Shown: positions 1 through 10,345, counted from the stretch's first letter. The stretch: 64,000 nucleotides of DNA from Saccharibacter sp. 17.LH.SD (GCF_009834805.1 NZ_WVHO01000009.1:64501-128500), one strand, 5' to 3'. Notes: generated by a model not told the origin, from the sequence alone. Program-made: numbers and translations.

Positions 1-51
1 AGGGGCATCTCACGCTGTTTACTTGCTGTAAGTTGTATGTGGAGAGTAGGT

Positions 52-1125
52 TTATGAGGCGGAAGAGACCGCGCTTATCTCGGAAAGGGATTTAACGTTT
101 TCACGAGACATGGCGTCTAATAGTTCATGTTTGAGGCGTGTTAGAACAGTGGGTCCTTCATAAATGAATGATGTATAGACTTGAACGAGACTTGCTCCCA
201 TTTGTAGCCGTTGTAGGATGTCGTATCCACTTTCAATCCCCCCCGAAGAAATAAGCGTCAAACGACCTTTTGAGATCTGCGAGACATGTTGAAGAACATG
301 GCGTGATCGTTCAGTGAGAGGTCGGCCCGATAATCCACCCGCTTCGTGCCTATGAGGCGATGAGAGGGTCTGGGGGCGGGCAAGTGTTGTGTTGGTTAGA
401 ATGAGACCATTTGCGCCGTGATTAATGGCTGCCTCGACAATAGGCTCGTAAGATTCATCATCAATATCTGGAGAGAGTTTGACGAGAAGCGGTGGGCGGT
501 CAGAATGTTTTTGTTGGATGGCATCTAATATCTGGCTCAACATGTCAGCACTTTGTAGGTCGCGCAGCCCTGGCGTGTTGGGGGATGAAAGATTGATGGT
601 GATATAATCGGCGTAGGATTTGACGCGTCCAATGAGCGCTGGATAATCCTCCAGAGGGTGGGCGTTTATTTTGTTGATACCTAAATTGATCCCGATGGGA
701 TGAGAGCCAGTATGGATAGTCCCGTTGTGTGATGGGCGATAAAGATGAGCCAAATTCTGGCAGAATTGATCAATGCCACAGCTGTTAAATCCCATACGGT
801 TGATAATGGCGCCATCGTTGAGAAGACGGAAAAGGCGAGGGCGTGGGTTGCCTGGCTGTGGGCGTGGGGTGACGGTGCCTGCTTCCACATAGCCGAAGCC
901 CAAATGGGCGAGCCCACGGATAGCACGTGCATTTTTATCAAACCCTGCGGCGAGACCAATGGGGTTAGGGAAGGACAGCCCAAGAACATGAGTTTTTAAA
1001 GAAGGGTCATCCGGGGTGGTTTTCCCTGCAAGGCCTGCCCCAATTGAACGGATGGCAATCTCATGGGCAAGCTCTGGATCAAGTTGACGCAACATCCAGC
1101 TGGCTATCTTCCCGGTGTCAATCAT
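52..1125 (-). CDS. pyrD: Dihydroorotate dehydrogenase (quinone), class 2
   Basis: Oxidises dihydroorotate to orotate in pyrimidine synthesis, passing electrons to quinone at the inner membrane. The 357-residue length fits class 2 enzymes. Family blocks are visible: GLAAGFDKNA near residue 57, NRMGFNSCG near 109, the active-site segment NLSSPNTPGLRDLQ near 178, NTTLARP near 245 and SSGGIESG near 293, which form the FMN site. The N-terminal 40 residues match the membrane-associating extension that separates class 2 from class 1. The ATG is preceded by AGGGGAAGAAGA, a good ribosome binding site. It stands alone, divergent from the small gene at 1229. Confidence 0.96.
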   Translation of the reverse strand: MIDTGKIASWMLRQLDPELAHEIAIRSIGAGLAGKTTPDDPSLKTHVLGLSFPNPIGLAAGFDKNARAIRGLAHLGFGYVEAGTVTPRPQPGNPRPRLFRLLNDGAIINRMGFNSCGIDQFCQNLAHLYRPSHNGTIHTGSHPIGINLGINKINAHPLEDYPALIGRVKSYADYITINLSSPNTPGLRDLQSADMLSQILDAIQQKHSDRPPLLVKLSPDIDDESYEPIVEAAINHGANGLILTNTTLARPQTLSSPHRHEAGGLSGRPLTERSRHVLQHVSQISKGRLTLISSGGIESGYDILQRLQMGASLVQVYTSFIYEGPTVLTRLKHELLDAMSRENVKSLSEISAVSSAS

Positions 1126-1228
1126 TCTTCTTCCCCTTTGATTTTAATGGAGATATCACCACATCAGGGCCTCTCATGGCCTATGTTATGGAAGCATACC
1201 CATTATTCTTGAAGGTAGTAGAGGCAAA

Positions 1229-1498
1229 ATGACGTGGGATGAACCCTATCTTGAGACGTGCTGCCGTTCTGCATTGCATAGATTGCTGCTCAGTGGTGAC
1301 GGGGGGCGCCCGGTGGCAGCGCCAGCAGGAGCGCGTATCCCAGACTTTCGTCAATCGTTGAAAGATCGTCCTTGTCTTGAGCGACTTCAGGAGCGGGGTT
1401 TTGCACGGCAGAGGGAAGATGGTCGTTTTATCATTACAGCCGAGGGTGTGGCGCGCCATGCGATTGAAATCGGTGGCGCTAAGCGGCGTTCTCGGTAA
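1229..1498 (+). CDS. Small conserved-looking protein of unknown function
   Basis: An 89-residue basic protein that I do not recognise. The ATG follows AGAGG at a suitable distance. The C-terminal half (ERLQERGFARQREDGRF, then ITAEGVARHAIEIG) has the pattern of a winged-helix recognition helix and wing, so a small DNA-binding role is possible, but this is inference only. It lies 66 bases before dusB on the same strand and could be cotranscribed with it. Confidence 0.6.
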   Translation: MTWDEPYLETCCRSALHRLLLSGDGGRPVAAPAGARIPDFRQSLKDRPCLERLQERGFARQREDGRFIITAEGVARHAIEIGGAKRRSR

Positions 1499-1564
1499 AA
1501 AATACATGATTCCTGTAAGGTCATATTTGCGATTTTTGGCGGAGAACGCTAGATTTCTCAGACT

Positions 1565-2671
1565 ATGAATGTTTTTCCCTCCACATCATCTTCTGTAGCG
1601 GCATCGAACGGTGCGACTGCTGGATCGGCCTTTCCCTTGCCTCCTATTTCTCTAGGAGATGGAAAGGTTATAGAGGATCCCGTTATCCTGGCTCCAATGT
1701 CCGGTGTGACAGATTTGCCTTTCCGCCGTTTGGCCCGTGAGTTGGGGGCAGGATTGGTCATTTCGGAGATGATTGCTTCTTGGGCAATGATCCGTGAGAA
1801 TGAAGCGACACTTCGTATGGCGCGCACGGCTGGTGAGGATGGTCTTAATGCCGTCCAACTTGCTGGTTGTGATCCGGAGGCCATGGGCAAAGCAGCTCAG
1901 ATGGCTGTCGAAGGCGGAGCGGATGTTATTGACATCAACTTTGGGTGCCCCGTCAAAAAAGTAGCCATTGGTCAAATGGCTGGATCGTCTTTGATGCGCG
2001 ATGAGTGCTTGGCTGCGCGATTGTTGGAAGCAACGGTTAAAGCGGTCAATGTTCCGGTGACTTTAAAGATGCGGATGGGATGGGATCATACGAGTCTCAA
2101 CGCGCCTCGCCTAGCACGCATCGCAGAGGAGGCGGGCATTCGTATGGTGACGGTGCACGGACGAACTCGACAAATGTTCTATAATGGGACCGCTGATTGG
2201 GAATTTGTTCGCCAGGTGAAGGACGCTGTCAAATTGCCTGTCATTGTTAATGGCGATATCACCACAATTGCCTCGGCACGCGATGCTTTGCATCAATCAG
2301 GAGCTGATGGTGTGATGATTGGGCGTGGATGTTACGGTCGTCCGTGGTTCCTTGCTCAGTTGGTCACGTCGCTGCGTACAGGGCAGGATGTGCCTGATCC
2401 TGATTTGGCGACGGAAAAGGCGATTGTTCTGAAACATTATCGCATGATGTTGGAGCATTTTGGTGAATATCCTGGGCTTCGTTTGGCCCGTAAGCATGTG
2501 TCTTGGTATTCAGCTGGTTTGCCTGGGTCAGCAGCATTTCGGGCAGAAGTAAACCGTTTAACCCAGGCAGAAGAGGTGATTTCCTTACTCGACAAGTTCT
2601 ATGATGGGCATATTGCTGCGGGGTTCGTGCGTGATAGGGAACATGTCTCGACAGCACGACATGCGGCATGA
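1565..2671 (+). CDS. dusB: tRNA-dihydrouridine synthase (NifR3/DusB family)
   Basis: FMN- and NADPH-dependent reduction of uridines in tRNA. The TIM-barrel motifs are clear: [16 protein letters not shown] (about 41-56) for FMN contact, [10 protein letters not shown] with the catalytic Cys at residue 128, [20 protein letters not shown] and VNGDITT, then [11 protein letters not shown] near 257. At 368 residues it is longer than usual because of about 30 low-complexity residues before the barrel, so the true start may lie further in; no strong ribosome binding site precedes 1565. In Alphaproteobacteria this gene (nifR3) normally heads the nifR3-ntrBC-ntrYX operon, which is the arrangement here minus ntrB. 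Confidence 0.95.
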   Translation: MNVFPSTSSSVAASNGATAGSAFPLPPISLGDGKVIEDPVILAPMSGVTDLPFRRLARELGAGLVISEMIASWAMIRENEATLRMARTAGEDGLNAVQLAGCDPEAMGKAAQMAVEGGADVIDINFGCPVKKVAIGQMAGSSLMRDECLAARLLEATVKAVNVPVTLKMRMGWDHTSLNAPRLARIAEEAGIRMVTVHGRTRQMFYNGTADWEFVRQVKDAVKLPVIVNGDITTIASARDALHQSGADGVMIGRGCYGRPWFLAQLVTSLRTGQDVPDPDLATEKAIVLKHYRMMLEHFGEYPGLRLARKHVSWYSAGLPGSAAFRAEVNRLTQAEEVISLLDKFYDGHIAAGFVRDREHVSTARHAA

Positions 2672-3386
2672 GGCAAATTTTGTGACTAGAGGTGAGGCTC
2701 AATCATCAGCACTGCGCACGCTGCTTTTATATGGAACGAGTGGCATTGAACGGCGAGAAGTGGCCCGACATCTTCATGATCATAGTCCTTATGCAGCAGG
2801 TAATTTTGTTGAGGCACATTTAAGAGCTGTTCCTCGTGGATTACGTGCAGACCGGTTGTTTGATTCTCCTGAAAAAAATTGGATTAAACAAGCGCAGGGC
2901 GGGACATTATTGATTGATGAGGTTGATTGTTTATGTCCCGCTTTGCAAAAGCGTTTTGTTGATTTTTTGACGCACAATGATGCACGCGTTCGAGTGATTG
3001 TTGCGACGCGCTATGAGCGTTCTGTTTTGTTACAGCATGGTGATCTTGAAGAAAGCTTGTATCATTGGTTGACCTCTCTGGAGGCGAGTCAGTGTTTAGG
3101 CCCTGAGCGTATTCGGGCTATACGACTTCTGTCTAAAGGGGAATCGTTGGGGCTATCCGCACTGCTTGAGCCTGTGATGCGTCGTTATATTACGGCAGGG
3201 TTGGAAGCCGGTGAGCAAAATCTCCATGCTCATATTGTTGGTGCAGTGGAACGGCCTTTGATATCAATGGTATTGAGTCATGCCGGTGGGAATCAGCTTC
3301 GTGCGGCTGAATTGTTGGGGATTAATCGTAATACATTAAGAAAACGTATTCGTGATTTCGCTATCGTCATACCCAAAGGGGAATAA
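2643..3386 (+). CDS. Degenerate NtrC: AAA+ remnant with Fis-type DNA-binding domain, no receiver
   Basis: By position (between dusB and ntrY) and by its C-terminus this is the ntrC locus. The last 40 residues carry a well-kept NtrC-type helix-turn-helix ([20 protein letters not shown]). The rest is eroded. There is no receiver domain. The Walker A site that should read GxxGxGKE reads [10 protein letters not shown] and lacks the lysine. The GAFTGA sigma-54 loop is absent and the arginine-finger region is unrecognisable, although a Walker B-like TLLIDEVD remains. The frame is open for about 247 codons without a frameshift. The start is uncertain: ATG 2643 overlaps the dusB end, with GTG 2631 and ATG 2661 as alternatives. 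It cannot be an NtrC-type ATPase activator; a retained DNA-binding role is inference. Confidence 0.8.
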   Translation: MSRQHDMRHEANFVTRGEAQSSALRTLLLYGTSGIERREVARHLHDHSPYAAGNFVEAHLRAVPRGLRADRLFDSPEKNWIKQAQGGTLLIDEVDCLCPALQKRFVDFLTHNDARVRVIVATRYERSVLLQHGDLEESLYHWLTSLEASQCLGPERIRAIRLLSKGESLGLSALLEPVMRRYITAGLEAGEQNLHAHIVGAVERPLISMVLSHAGGNQLRAAELLGINRNTLRKRIRDFAIVIPKGE

Positions 3387-3389
3387 GGC

Positions 3390-5753
3390 GTGAGATATTT
3401 AACGATTGGTCGGGCACGTCGTTTCTTAGTGCGGTTGACCAGTGCTGACGGTGTTGTGTTGCTCACTGTTGTGGCGCTGTTCCTTGCATTTATTACCTTT
3501 GGTGTTTTGGCGGGAGGGATGTCTGTTGCCTATTTTCCACAGGTGCAGGCAGTACTTTTCTTATTAGATTTTATAACATTAATGCTCATTGCAGCAGCGG
3601 CTATTGCCCAGATAGGCCGCATGCAAGCAGAGCGACGTATGGGCCTTGCGGGAGCACGGCTTCACGTTAGGCTCGTGACGCTCTTCGGTATTATTGCTGT
3701 TGCTCCAACGGTTATGGTGGGAGCGCTCTCGGCCTTGTTTTTCCATTATGGTGTGGAAATATGGTTTTCAAACAGGGTGAATACAGCGCTGAGTGAGGCG
3801 CGTTATGTGGCTGCAGGTTATTTGCGTGAGCATAATGAAAATACACGTACAGAAGCATTTGCTTTAGCGAATACGCTACTCACAGTTCAAAATGATGAGT
3901 TGTTCGCCCGAGGGACGGATCTTTTCCATGATCCATCGCGTTTGCAAGCATTGCTTGAAGATGAGGTGACAGAGCGTGGTTTGAGTGATGCTGTTATTTT
4001 TGACCCTTATACGGACAAAGTAATTGCAACGGGTGGTCTTTTCGCCACTAAAGGAACAGGGCCACCACTACCTTTACCATCTCGATCTGTGGTTGCGATG
4101 GCCAGAACAGGGGATGTGGCTATTTTGGATCAGCCAGAGGCGCGTGTCGTACGAGCTGTCATCTCCTTGGGCGGGAATTCAGGGTTGATGCTCGTGATAA
4201 CCCGTCCTGTTGATCCTGACATCATTCAACATATGCAGCGTACGACAGCGCTTGTTCAAGATTATCAGCGTATGCTCCGAAATCGGAACAAAACGCAGAT
4301 CATGTTGGTCGTCATTCTTGTATTAATGAGTTTGTTGGTTTTGTCGGTTGGTATGTTGACGGGATTGGCTCTGGCAAACCGTATCGCTCATCCATTAAGC
4401 CGTCTTATTGTTGCTGCGCGTCGTATTGCTCGTGGGGATTTAGAAGCAAGAGTCCCTGTTGAAGGGCTGCCGACTGAACGTGACGATGAGGTTAAGACAC
4501 TCTCATGGGCGTTCAATCGTATGACAGATCAGCTCTCGAGCCAGCGCTCTGAATTGATGAAAGCGTATGATCAGATCAATGAGCGCCGGCGTTTTACAGA
4601 GACAGTGTTGTCAGGTGTTTCTGCTGGCGTCATTGGGTTGGATAACCAGCAGGTTGTGGAGTTGCCTAATCGGGCAGCATCTGTGATTTTGCAGAGGGAC
4701 CTCCAAGCGCAAATTGGTAAAAGTTTGGCTGTTTGTGTGCCTGAATTTACAGAGCTTTTAAATGCTGTAAAGCAAGCGCCAGATCGGGAACATACGTCTG
4801 AAGTACAGATTGATGCGGAAGGAGCTCAGGCCCCAGGAGGCCCTGGTGAGGGAGGAGGAGCTGGTGCTGGACGAACCCTTCTTGTGAGGATCGTTACGGA
4901 AAAACGCGCTGAACAAGATGGTGGTTATGTGGTGACATTTGATGACATTACTGTGTTACAAATGGCACAACGTAAGGCCGCATGGGCTGATGTTGCGCGT
5001 CGCGTGGCGCATGAAATTAAAAATCCTCTTACTCCCATTCAACTTTCGGCTGAACGGTTGCGCCGACGTTTCCAAAAGGAAATTACGAGTGATCCAGAGA
5101 TCTATAATCAACTGGTGGAAACGATTATTCGCCAGGTAGGTGATATCGGGCGTATGGTAGATGAGTTTTCATCTTTCGCACGTATGCCTCAGCCTGTGAT
5201 GAAGCGGCATGATTTGGCACGGTTATGCCGTGAAGCTTTGATTTTGCAACGACATGCCCATCCTGAGATTATGTATTGTACTAAAGATCTTGAGGAGGGG
5301 CCTGTTATTGTGCTCTGTGATAGGCAACTCATTGGTCAGTCATTGACTAATCTTTTACAAAATGCGGCTGATGCTATTGCGATGACGGGGCGCAAGGCGA
5401 CAAAAGAACAGCCCTGTATTGGTGAGATCGGTATTTCATTGCATGCTTGTGGGCATCAGGCTGTTGTTGGAGTAAGTGATAATGGTATTGGCCTTCCTTC
5501 AGTGGAGCGCCATCGCTTGGTCGAGCCTTATGTTACTCATAAGCCAAAAGGTACAGGGTTAGGGCTTGCCATTGTTCATCGGATCATGGACGTTCATCAT
5601 GGGATACTTTCTTTGGAAAGTTTGACAAAAGATAAAGATATGTCAGGGGAAGAGAAAGTTCAGCCTCCTGAGAAACAACACGGGACGCTTGTTACACTTT
5701 GTTTGCCTTTGGCAGAGGGAGAAGACCCCGTAGGTGGGCGTATCGGAGCATGA
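3390..5753 (+). CDS. ntrY: Nitrogen-regulation sensor histidine kinase NtrY
   Basis: Membrane sensor kinase of the NtrY/NtrX pair, linked in Alphaproteobacteria to nitrogen, redox and envelope control. A GTG start 3 bases after the ntrC remnant is used. The 787 residues show two N-terminal membrane segments (about 17-75) and a third near 95, a periplasmic region, a further segment at 304-328, a HAMP domain (ALANRIAHPLSRL), a PAS domain, and a HisKA site VAHEIKNPLTPIQ with the phospho-acceptor His at residue 541. The ATP-binding site follows with NAADAI, DNGIGLP and GTGLGLAI. A glycine-rich insert lies around residues 476-493 in or next to the PAS domain. Its partner NtrX starts 9 bases downstream. 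Confidence 0.96.
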   Translation: MRYLTIGRARRFLVRLTSADGVVLLTVVALFLAFITFGVLAGGMSVAYFPQVQAVLFLLDFITLMLIAAAAIAQIGRMQAERRMGLAGARLHVRLVTLFGIIAVAPTVMVGALSALFFHYGVEIWFSNRVNTALSEARYVAAGYLREHNENTRTEAFALANTLLTVQNDELFARGTDLFHDPSRLQALLEDEVTERGLSDAVIFDPYTDKVIATGGLFATKGTGPPLPLPSRSVVAMARTGDVAILDQPEARVVRAVISLGGNSGLMLVITRPVDPDIIQHMQRTTALVQDYQRMLRNRNKTQIMLVVILVLMSLLVLSVGMLTGLALANRIAHPLSRLIVAARRIARGDLEARVPVEGLPTERDDEVKTLSWAFNRMTDQLSSQRSELMKAYDQINERRRFTETVLSGVSAGVIGLDNQQVVELPNRAASVILQRDLQAQIGKSLAVCVPEFTELLNAVKQAPDREHTSEVQIDAEGAQAPGGPGEGGGAGAGRTLLVRIVTEKRAEQDGGYVVTFDDITVLQMAQRKAAWADVARRVAHEIKNPLTPIQLSAERLRRRFQKEITSDPEIYNQLVETIIRQVGDIGRMVDEFSSFARMPQPVMKRHDLARLCREALILQRHAHPEIMYCTKDLEEGPVIVLCDRQLIGQSLTNLLQNAADAIAMTGRKATKEQPCIGEIGISLHACGHQAVVGVSDNGIGLPSVERHRLVEPYVTHKPKGTGLGLAIVHRIMDVHHGILSLESLTKDKDMSGEEKVQPPEKQHGTLVTLCLPLAEGEDPVGGRIGA

Positions 5754-5762
5754 GGATATCAG

Positions 5763-7178
5763 ATGGGACATGAGATTCTGATTGTCGATGACGAACCAGA
5801 TATCCGTTTTCTCCTTGAGGGAATTCTAGGCGATGATGGTTACGAGACCTACAGTGCCGCGAACTCTGATGAGGCGGTACAGTTGTTTCGGGACCATCGT
5901 CCGTCTTTGGTTATTCTTGATATTTGGCTTCAAAATTCAAAGATGGATGGCATGGAGCTCCTGCGATTGTTTAAATCTGAGGAGCCGGATGTTCCTATTT
6001 TGATGATTTCAGGGCATGGGACGATTGAGACGGCAGTCGCTAGTCTGCATGAAGGGGCCTACGATTTTATCGAGAAGCCTTTTCGGTCAGATCGGTTGCT
6101 CGTTGTGGTCCAGCGTGCGCTTGAGGCGGTGCAATTAAAGCAAGAGAATGCTGAATTACGTTTGCGGGCTGGTGTCCAAAAAACATTGATGGGTAACAGC
6201 CAGCTCATGATGGCATTACGAGGGCAGATTGCTCGTGTTGCCCCAACGAATTCTCGTGTGTTGATTACGGGGCCAGCGGGTGCTGGTAAAGAAGTCGCAG
6301 CGCGGATGATTCATGCTCAATCTAAACGTGCGGATGGAGCCTTTGTTGTACTGAATTGTGCGACATTATCCCCCAATAGCTTCGAAGAAGAGCTGTTTGG
6401 CGTTGAAGCTACTGGAGATCAACCGGCTCGGCGAGGTGTGTTAGAGCGTGCGCATCGAGGGACGTTATTGCTCGATGAGGTTGCGGATATGCCCTTGGAG
6501 ACACAAGGAAAGATCGTTAGAGCCTTGCAGATGCGTACATTTGGCCGTGTTGGTGGTCATAGCGATACAAAAGTTGATGTTCGTGTGATCGCCACGACCA
6601 GTCGTGACTTACAAGAAGAGATTGCGGCACGACGTTTCCGTGAAGATTTATTTTATCGCCTTGCTGTTGTGCCGCTGAAGGTTCCGGCGCTTTCTGAACG
6701 GCCTGAGGATATTCCAGCTTTGGCAAAGTACTTTCTAGAAAGTTGTGCACAATCAGCAGGGTTGCCGCCACGGGAATTGTCGGTGGATGCCCTGGCGAGC
6801 CTTCAGACATATGAGTGGCCGGGGAATATTCGGGAGTTACGTAACTTAATGGAGCGTATGCTCATTATGGCCCCGACGAATGGAAATGGGGGGGGGCAGG
6901 ACCCTATTCGAGCGGATGCCTTGCCGGAAATGGTACGTAAAGGAGCGCCATCAATGACACGTCTCAATGCAGATGCTGATGTGATGAGCCTGCCGTTACG
7001 GGAAGCCCGCGATAAGTTTGAGACGCAATATCTCCAGGTTCAGCTTATGCGTTTCGGGGGGAATATTAGCCGAACGGCAAATTTTGTTTGCATGGAACGT
7101 AGTGCTTTACATCGTAAATTGAAGCAGTTGGGTGTAACGCAAGAGGAACGGTCTGTAACAGCATTATCTGAGCGTTAG
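5763..7178 (+). CDS. ntrX: Response regulator NtrX, sigma-54-activator architecture without GAFTGA
   Basis: Partner of NtrY. An N-terminal receiver has the acidic pair D9/D10 and phospho-acceptor D53 (VILDIWLQ). The AAA+ domain keeps Walker A (GPAGAGKE) and Walker B ([11 protein letters not shown]) and the [10 protein letters not shown] segment, and the C-terminus has a Fis-type helix-turn-helix ([20 protein letters not shown]). The GAFTGA loop that contacts sigma-54 is missing: ELFG is followed by [12 protein letters not shown]. This loss is common in alphaproteobacterial NtrX, so regulation through the sigma-70 holoenzyme is likely. It is followed by hfq after 23 bases. Confidence 0.96.
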   Translation: MGHEILIVDDEPDIRFLLEGILGDDGYETYSAANSDEAVQLFRDHRPSLVILDIWLQNSKMDGMELLRLFKSEEPDVPILMISGHGTIETAVASLHEGAYDFIEKPFRSDRLLVVVQRALEAVQLKQENAELRLRAGVQKTLMGNSQLMMALRGQIARVAPTNSRVLITGPAGAGKEVAARMIHAQSKRADGAFVVLNCATLSPNSFEEELFGVEATGDQPARRGVLERAHRGTLLLDEVADMPLETQGKIVRALQMRTFGRVGGHSDTKVDVRVIATTSRDLQEEIAARRFREDLFYRLAVVPLKVPALSERPEDIPALAKYFLESCAQSAGLPPRELSVDALASLQTYEWPGNIRELRNLMERMLIMAPTNGNGGGQDPIRADALPEMVRKGAPSMTRLNADADVMSLPLREARDKFETQYLQVQLMRFGGNISRTANFVCMERSALHRKLKQLGVTQEERSVTALSER

Positions 7179-7201
7179 GGCGAGGGGAAAAAGAGACTTT
7201 T

Positions 7202-7447
7202 ATGTCATCATTACTGTCTGATTCTGTGCAGTCTGTGTTTCTGGATTATCTGCGTCAGCAAGAGGAGCCAGTGACGGTTTTTCTTGTGAATGGTGTTAAG
7301 CTTCAAGGGGTTATTGTGCGTTTTGATGCGCATACGCTTTTGTTGAGGCGTGATGGGCATGTGCAGCTTGTTTATAAAAATGCCGTTAGCACGATTATGC
7401 CTATTTCTGTTGTTCCTGATTTTTCGGAAGGGATAGAGCTACCTTGA
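7202..7447 (+). CDS. hfq: RNA chaperone Hfq
   Basis: Sm-like hexameric RNA chaperone that pairs small RNAs with mRNAs. At 81 residues it has the usual size. The Sm1 region [19 protein letters not shown] and the Sm2 region [10 protein letters not shown] (the YKHA-type motif) are intact, as is [11 protein letters not shown]. It lies between ntrX and hflX, the standard alphaproteobacterial neighbourhood, and its stop overlaps the hflX start codon. Confidence 0.98.
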   Translation: MSSLLSDSVQSVFLDYLRQQEEPVTVFLVNGVKLQGVIVRFDAHTLLLRRDGHVQLVYKNAVSTIMPISVVPDFSEGIELP

Positions 7448-8766
7448 GGAGAGAGCCACAACCAACCGAGCCAGAACCAACCCGTGCGGCAGTCATTTTA
7501 CCTATCGATAAGACGGGTAATCATCATAACCCGCGGGCTGCTGAATCACGTTTGGAAGAAGCGGTCGGGTTGGCTTCTTCTATTGGGCTAGAGATTTCAT
7601 ATAAAACCATTTTTCCTTTGCGCACCCGCCGTCCCGCGACATTGCTGGGAAGTGGTCAGTTAGAGCAGCTAACAGAAGAAGTAAAATCTCAGCGTATTGG
7701 TGTTGTTGTTTTTGATGCACGCCTTTCTCCTGTTCAGCAGCGTAATTTGGAAAGAGCTTTAGGCTGTAAGGTTGTTGATCGAACCGGTCTTATTCTTGAT
7801 ATTTTCGGTGCCCGTGCAGCCACAAGAGAAGGTGTGCTCCAAGTTGAATTGGCTCATCTTGAATATCAACGTTCTCGTTTGGTGAGGCTGTGGACGCATT
7901 TGGAACGTCAGCGTGGTGGCTTTGGCTTTTTGGGCGGGCCGGGCGAGACGCAGATGGAAGCGGACCGGCGAATGTTAGACGAGCGGCTTGTCAAGTTGCG
8001 GAAGGAACTTGAACAAGTAAGGCGCACGCGTGGTTTGCACCGGACCGCACGTCGTCGTGTTCCTTATCCCATTGTAGCGCTTGTAGGATATACGAACGCA
8101 GGGAAATCGACCTTATTCAACACGATTACCGGAGCCGGGGTTCATGCCCAGGATCAGCTTTTTGCAACGCTTGATCCAACAATGCGTGAACTGACATTGC
8201 CATCAGGGCGAAAGGTCATTTTGTCAGATACTGTGGGCTTTATCAGTGAGTTGCCGACGGAACTTATTGCGGCTTTCCGTGCGACACTAGAAGAAGTTGC
8301 GGAAGCCGATATCATATTGCATGTGCGCGATGCGGCGCATCCAGAGAGTAACGCTCAGCGTAGTGATGTGCTTGGTGTCTTAGAGGATATGACCAAGGAT
8401 AACATGCTGGATACAGCATGGCCAGAACGTGTCATTGAAGTGATGAATAAAGCAGATCTTTTGGGTGGGACAACTGTCATCCCTAAAAGAGAGGGATCCG
8501 TGGCTGTATCGGCGCTGACACAAGCAGGTTTGCCCGATTTGCTTGAGGCGTTGGACGCATTCATGACGCGTTCTATGCAGATTGTTCGTGTGCGTGTTGC
8601 CATTACGGCAGGGGCCGCATTGGCTTGGTTGTATCAACATGGTGAAGTGCTGGAACGTGTTGATAGTGAAGAAAGCGTGACGCTCAGGGTTCGTCTTTCT
8701 CCCGTTGATAGAGAGCGTTTTACTCGGCAATATCCTGATCTTTTTCAAGAAGAGGATTGTCGTTAA
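7444..8766 (+). CDS. hflX: GTPase HflX
   Basis: Ribosome-associated GTPase that splits stalled 70S ribosomes. The N-terminal domain contains [10 protein letters not shown] and [14 protein letters not shown], followed by the linker [13 protein letters not shown] and a G domain with G1 [15 protein letters not shown] near residue 214, G3 [12 protein letters not shown] and NKADLL as G4. The 440-residue length is typical. The chosen start is TTG at 7444, which overlaps the hfq stop by four bases (TTGA), implying translational coupling to hfq. An intrinsic terminator follows. Confidence 0.96.
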   Translation: MRREPQPTEPEPTRAAVILPIDKTGNHHNPRAAESRLEEAVGLASSIGLEISYKTIFPLRTRRPATLLGSGQLEQLTEEVKSQRIGVVVFDARLSPVQQRNLERALGCKVVDRTGLILDIFGARAATREGVLQVELAHLEYQRSRLVRLWTHLERQRGGFGFLGGPGETQMEADRRMLDERLVKLRKELEQVRRTRGLHRTARRRVPYPIVALVGYTNAGKSTLFNTITGAGVHAQDQLFATLDPTMRELTLPSGRKVILSDTVGFISELPTELIAAFRATLEEVAEADIILHVRDAAHPESNAQRSDVLGVLEDMTKDNMLDTAWPERVIEVMNKADLLGGTTVIPKREGSVAVSALTQAGLPDLLEALDAFMTRSMQIVRVRVAITAGAALAWLYQHGEVLERVDSEESVTLRVRLSPVDRERFTRQYPDLFQEEDCR

Positions 8767-8819
8767 CGGATATTATTCGGTGTTGGATGCGCGTTTCTGA
8801 GATTAAAGATGGATGAAGC

Positions 8820-8862
8820 AGAAAGGGGGCCGTAGCGATAATCATGCCACGGCCCCCTTTCT
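8820..8862. terminator. Bidirectional intrinsic terminator between hflX and the SulP gene
   Basis: A perfect 14-bp inverted repeat has arms at 8820-8833 and 8849-8862, GC-rich in the middle (AAAGGGGGCCGT against ACGGCCCCCTTT), with a 15-base loop. T-rich sequence follows on the plus strand. It sits between convergent genes and probably serves both. Confidence 0.85.
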
Positions 8863-8887
8863 TTATGTCTTTTCGTTTATGTGGTGC

Positions 8888-10345
8888 TTATTGAAATTTG
8901 AGTAAATTTTCGTGGGATTGTTTGTTGAAGAGATCGTGTTGTGTCTCATTCAGTCCGTTGATCGAGACGTGCTTCTCATGAGCTCTTAGTTTCTCGATAA
9001 TCTTTTCGAGGCCTTGGACAGCTGTAATATCCCAGAAATGTGCGTTTGTGAGGTCTAGAATGACTGTTGAAGCGTCTGTTGTATAATCAATAGCTTCATT
9101 GATGAGGTCGGCTGACGCAAAGAACACTTGGCCTTTTATATGATAAGTCAATACGCTGTCATGGCGATCTGATTGGATGTTAACCAGTTTTGAGGCGTGC
9201 CAAGCAAAGAAAACGCCTGATAGAAGAACACCGACGACAACACCAGCGGCGAGATCGTGGGTAATTACAACAACAATGACGGTAACAATCATAACGAGGC
9301 TGGAGAGTTTCGGACGACGTGTAAGGTCACGTAAGCTTCCCCAGGCAAAGGTGCTGATTGACACCATGATCATGATTGCGACCAGAGCCGCCATAGGGAC
9401 GTGCGAAACCCATTGGTGGAGAACAACCATCAAGAGCAGCAGGAAAGCACCGGCCGTAAATGTTGAGAGGCGCCCTCGCCCGCCATAGCGTAGGTTCCCG
9501 ACGGTTTGGCCAATCATCCCGCATCCTGCAATACCGCCGAACAATCCAACAAGGATATTGGAAATGCCAAGCCCTGTGCATTCACGTTGAGGAGAGCCAT
9601 GTGTGTCTGTTGCGTCATCGACAACAGAAGCAGTCATAAGAGATTCGAGGAGCCCCACCGCCGCAGCTGCCAGGGCGTAAGGGAAGACAATTTCCAAGGT
9701 TGTCCATGTGAGTGGGATATGGGGAAGCGTAAGATGTGGGAGGCCCGTGGGAAGTTCTCCTAAATCAGCAACAGTGCGTACGGGCATGGGATGAAAAATT
9801 GTGATCGCTGTGAGGATAATGATGCAGATGAGGGGGGAGGGAATACCATTAAAGACACGGGGAATGAGATAAATGATGATAAGCCCCAGAGCGATTAATA
9901 CATAAGTGTGCCAGGTGACACCGAGCATTTGAGGGACTTGGGCGGAAAAAATAAGGATGGCGAGTGCATTAACAAACCCGGTGCGGACTTCGCTCGACAC
10001 AAAGCGCATGACGGATTGAAGGCGGAGCAGGCCGAACACGACCTGAAAAGCACCTGCCATTAAGGTGGCGAGCAGCATATAAGGGACACCGTGGGAATGG
10101 ACGAGAGGCGCCATGACAAGCGCAACAGATCCTGCGGCTCCGGAGATCATTCCTGGACGACCGCCAAAAATGGCTATGGAGACAGAAATGACAAAGGAGG
10201 CAAAAAGTGAGACAGCGGGGGATACCCCGGCAATGTAAGAAAAAGCGATAACTTCAGGAATGAGAGCAAATGTTCCCACCATTCCAGCAAGAATTTCGCG
10301 CACCGGACGTCGCGTCCATTCTTGAACGTAGGATTGAGCAGACAT
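8888..10345 (-). CDS. SulP-family anion transporter with STAS domain
   Basis: Inner-membrane SLC26/SulP permease. Roughly ten to twelve hydrophobic segments run from about residue 20 to 390, with the SulP segments IPEVIAFSYIAGVSP, GRPGMISGAAGSVALVMAP and GLLESLMTASVVDD. The last 80 residues form a STAS domain (YHIKGQVFFASADLINEAI, VILDLTNAHFWD). The substrate cannot be told from sequence; members move sulfate, bicarbonate or other anions. I prefer the start at 10345 (MSAQSYVQEW); an in-frame start at 10423 would add 26 hydrophilic residues, and neither has a clear ribosome binding site at normal spacing. Confidence 0.9.
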   Translation of the reverse strand: MSAQSYVQEWTRRPVREILAGMVGTFALIPEVIAFSYIAGVSPAVSLFASFVISVSIAIFGGRPGMISGAAGSVALVMAPLVHSHGVPYMLLATLMAGAFQVVFGLLRLQSVMRFVSSEVRTGFVNALAILIFSAQVPQMLGVTWHTYVLIALGLIIIYLIPRVFNGIPSPLICIIILTAITIFHPMPVRTVADLGELPTGLPHLTLPHIPLTWTTLEIVFPYALAAAAVGLLESLMTASVVDDATDTHGSPQRECTGLGISNILVGLFGGIAGCGMIGQTVGNLRYGGRGRLSTFTAGAFLLLLMVVLHQWVSHVPMAALVAIMIMVSISTFAWGSLRDLTRRPKLSSLVMIVTVIVVVITHDLAAGVVVGVLLSGVFFAWHASKLVNIQSDRHDSVLTYHIKGQVFFASADLINEAIDYTTDASTVILDLTNAHFWDITAVQGLEKIIEKLRAHEKHVSINGLNETQHDLFNKQSHENLLKFQ

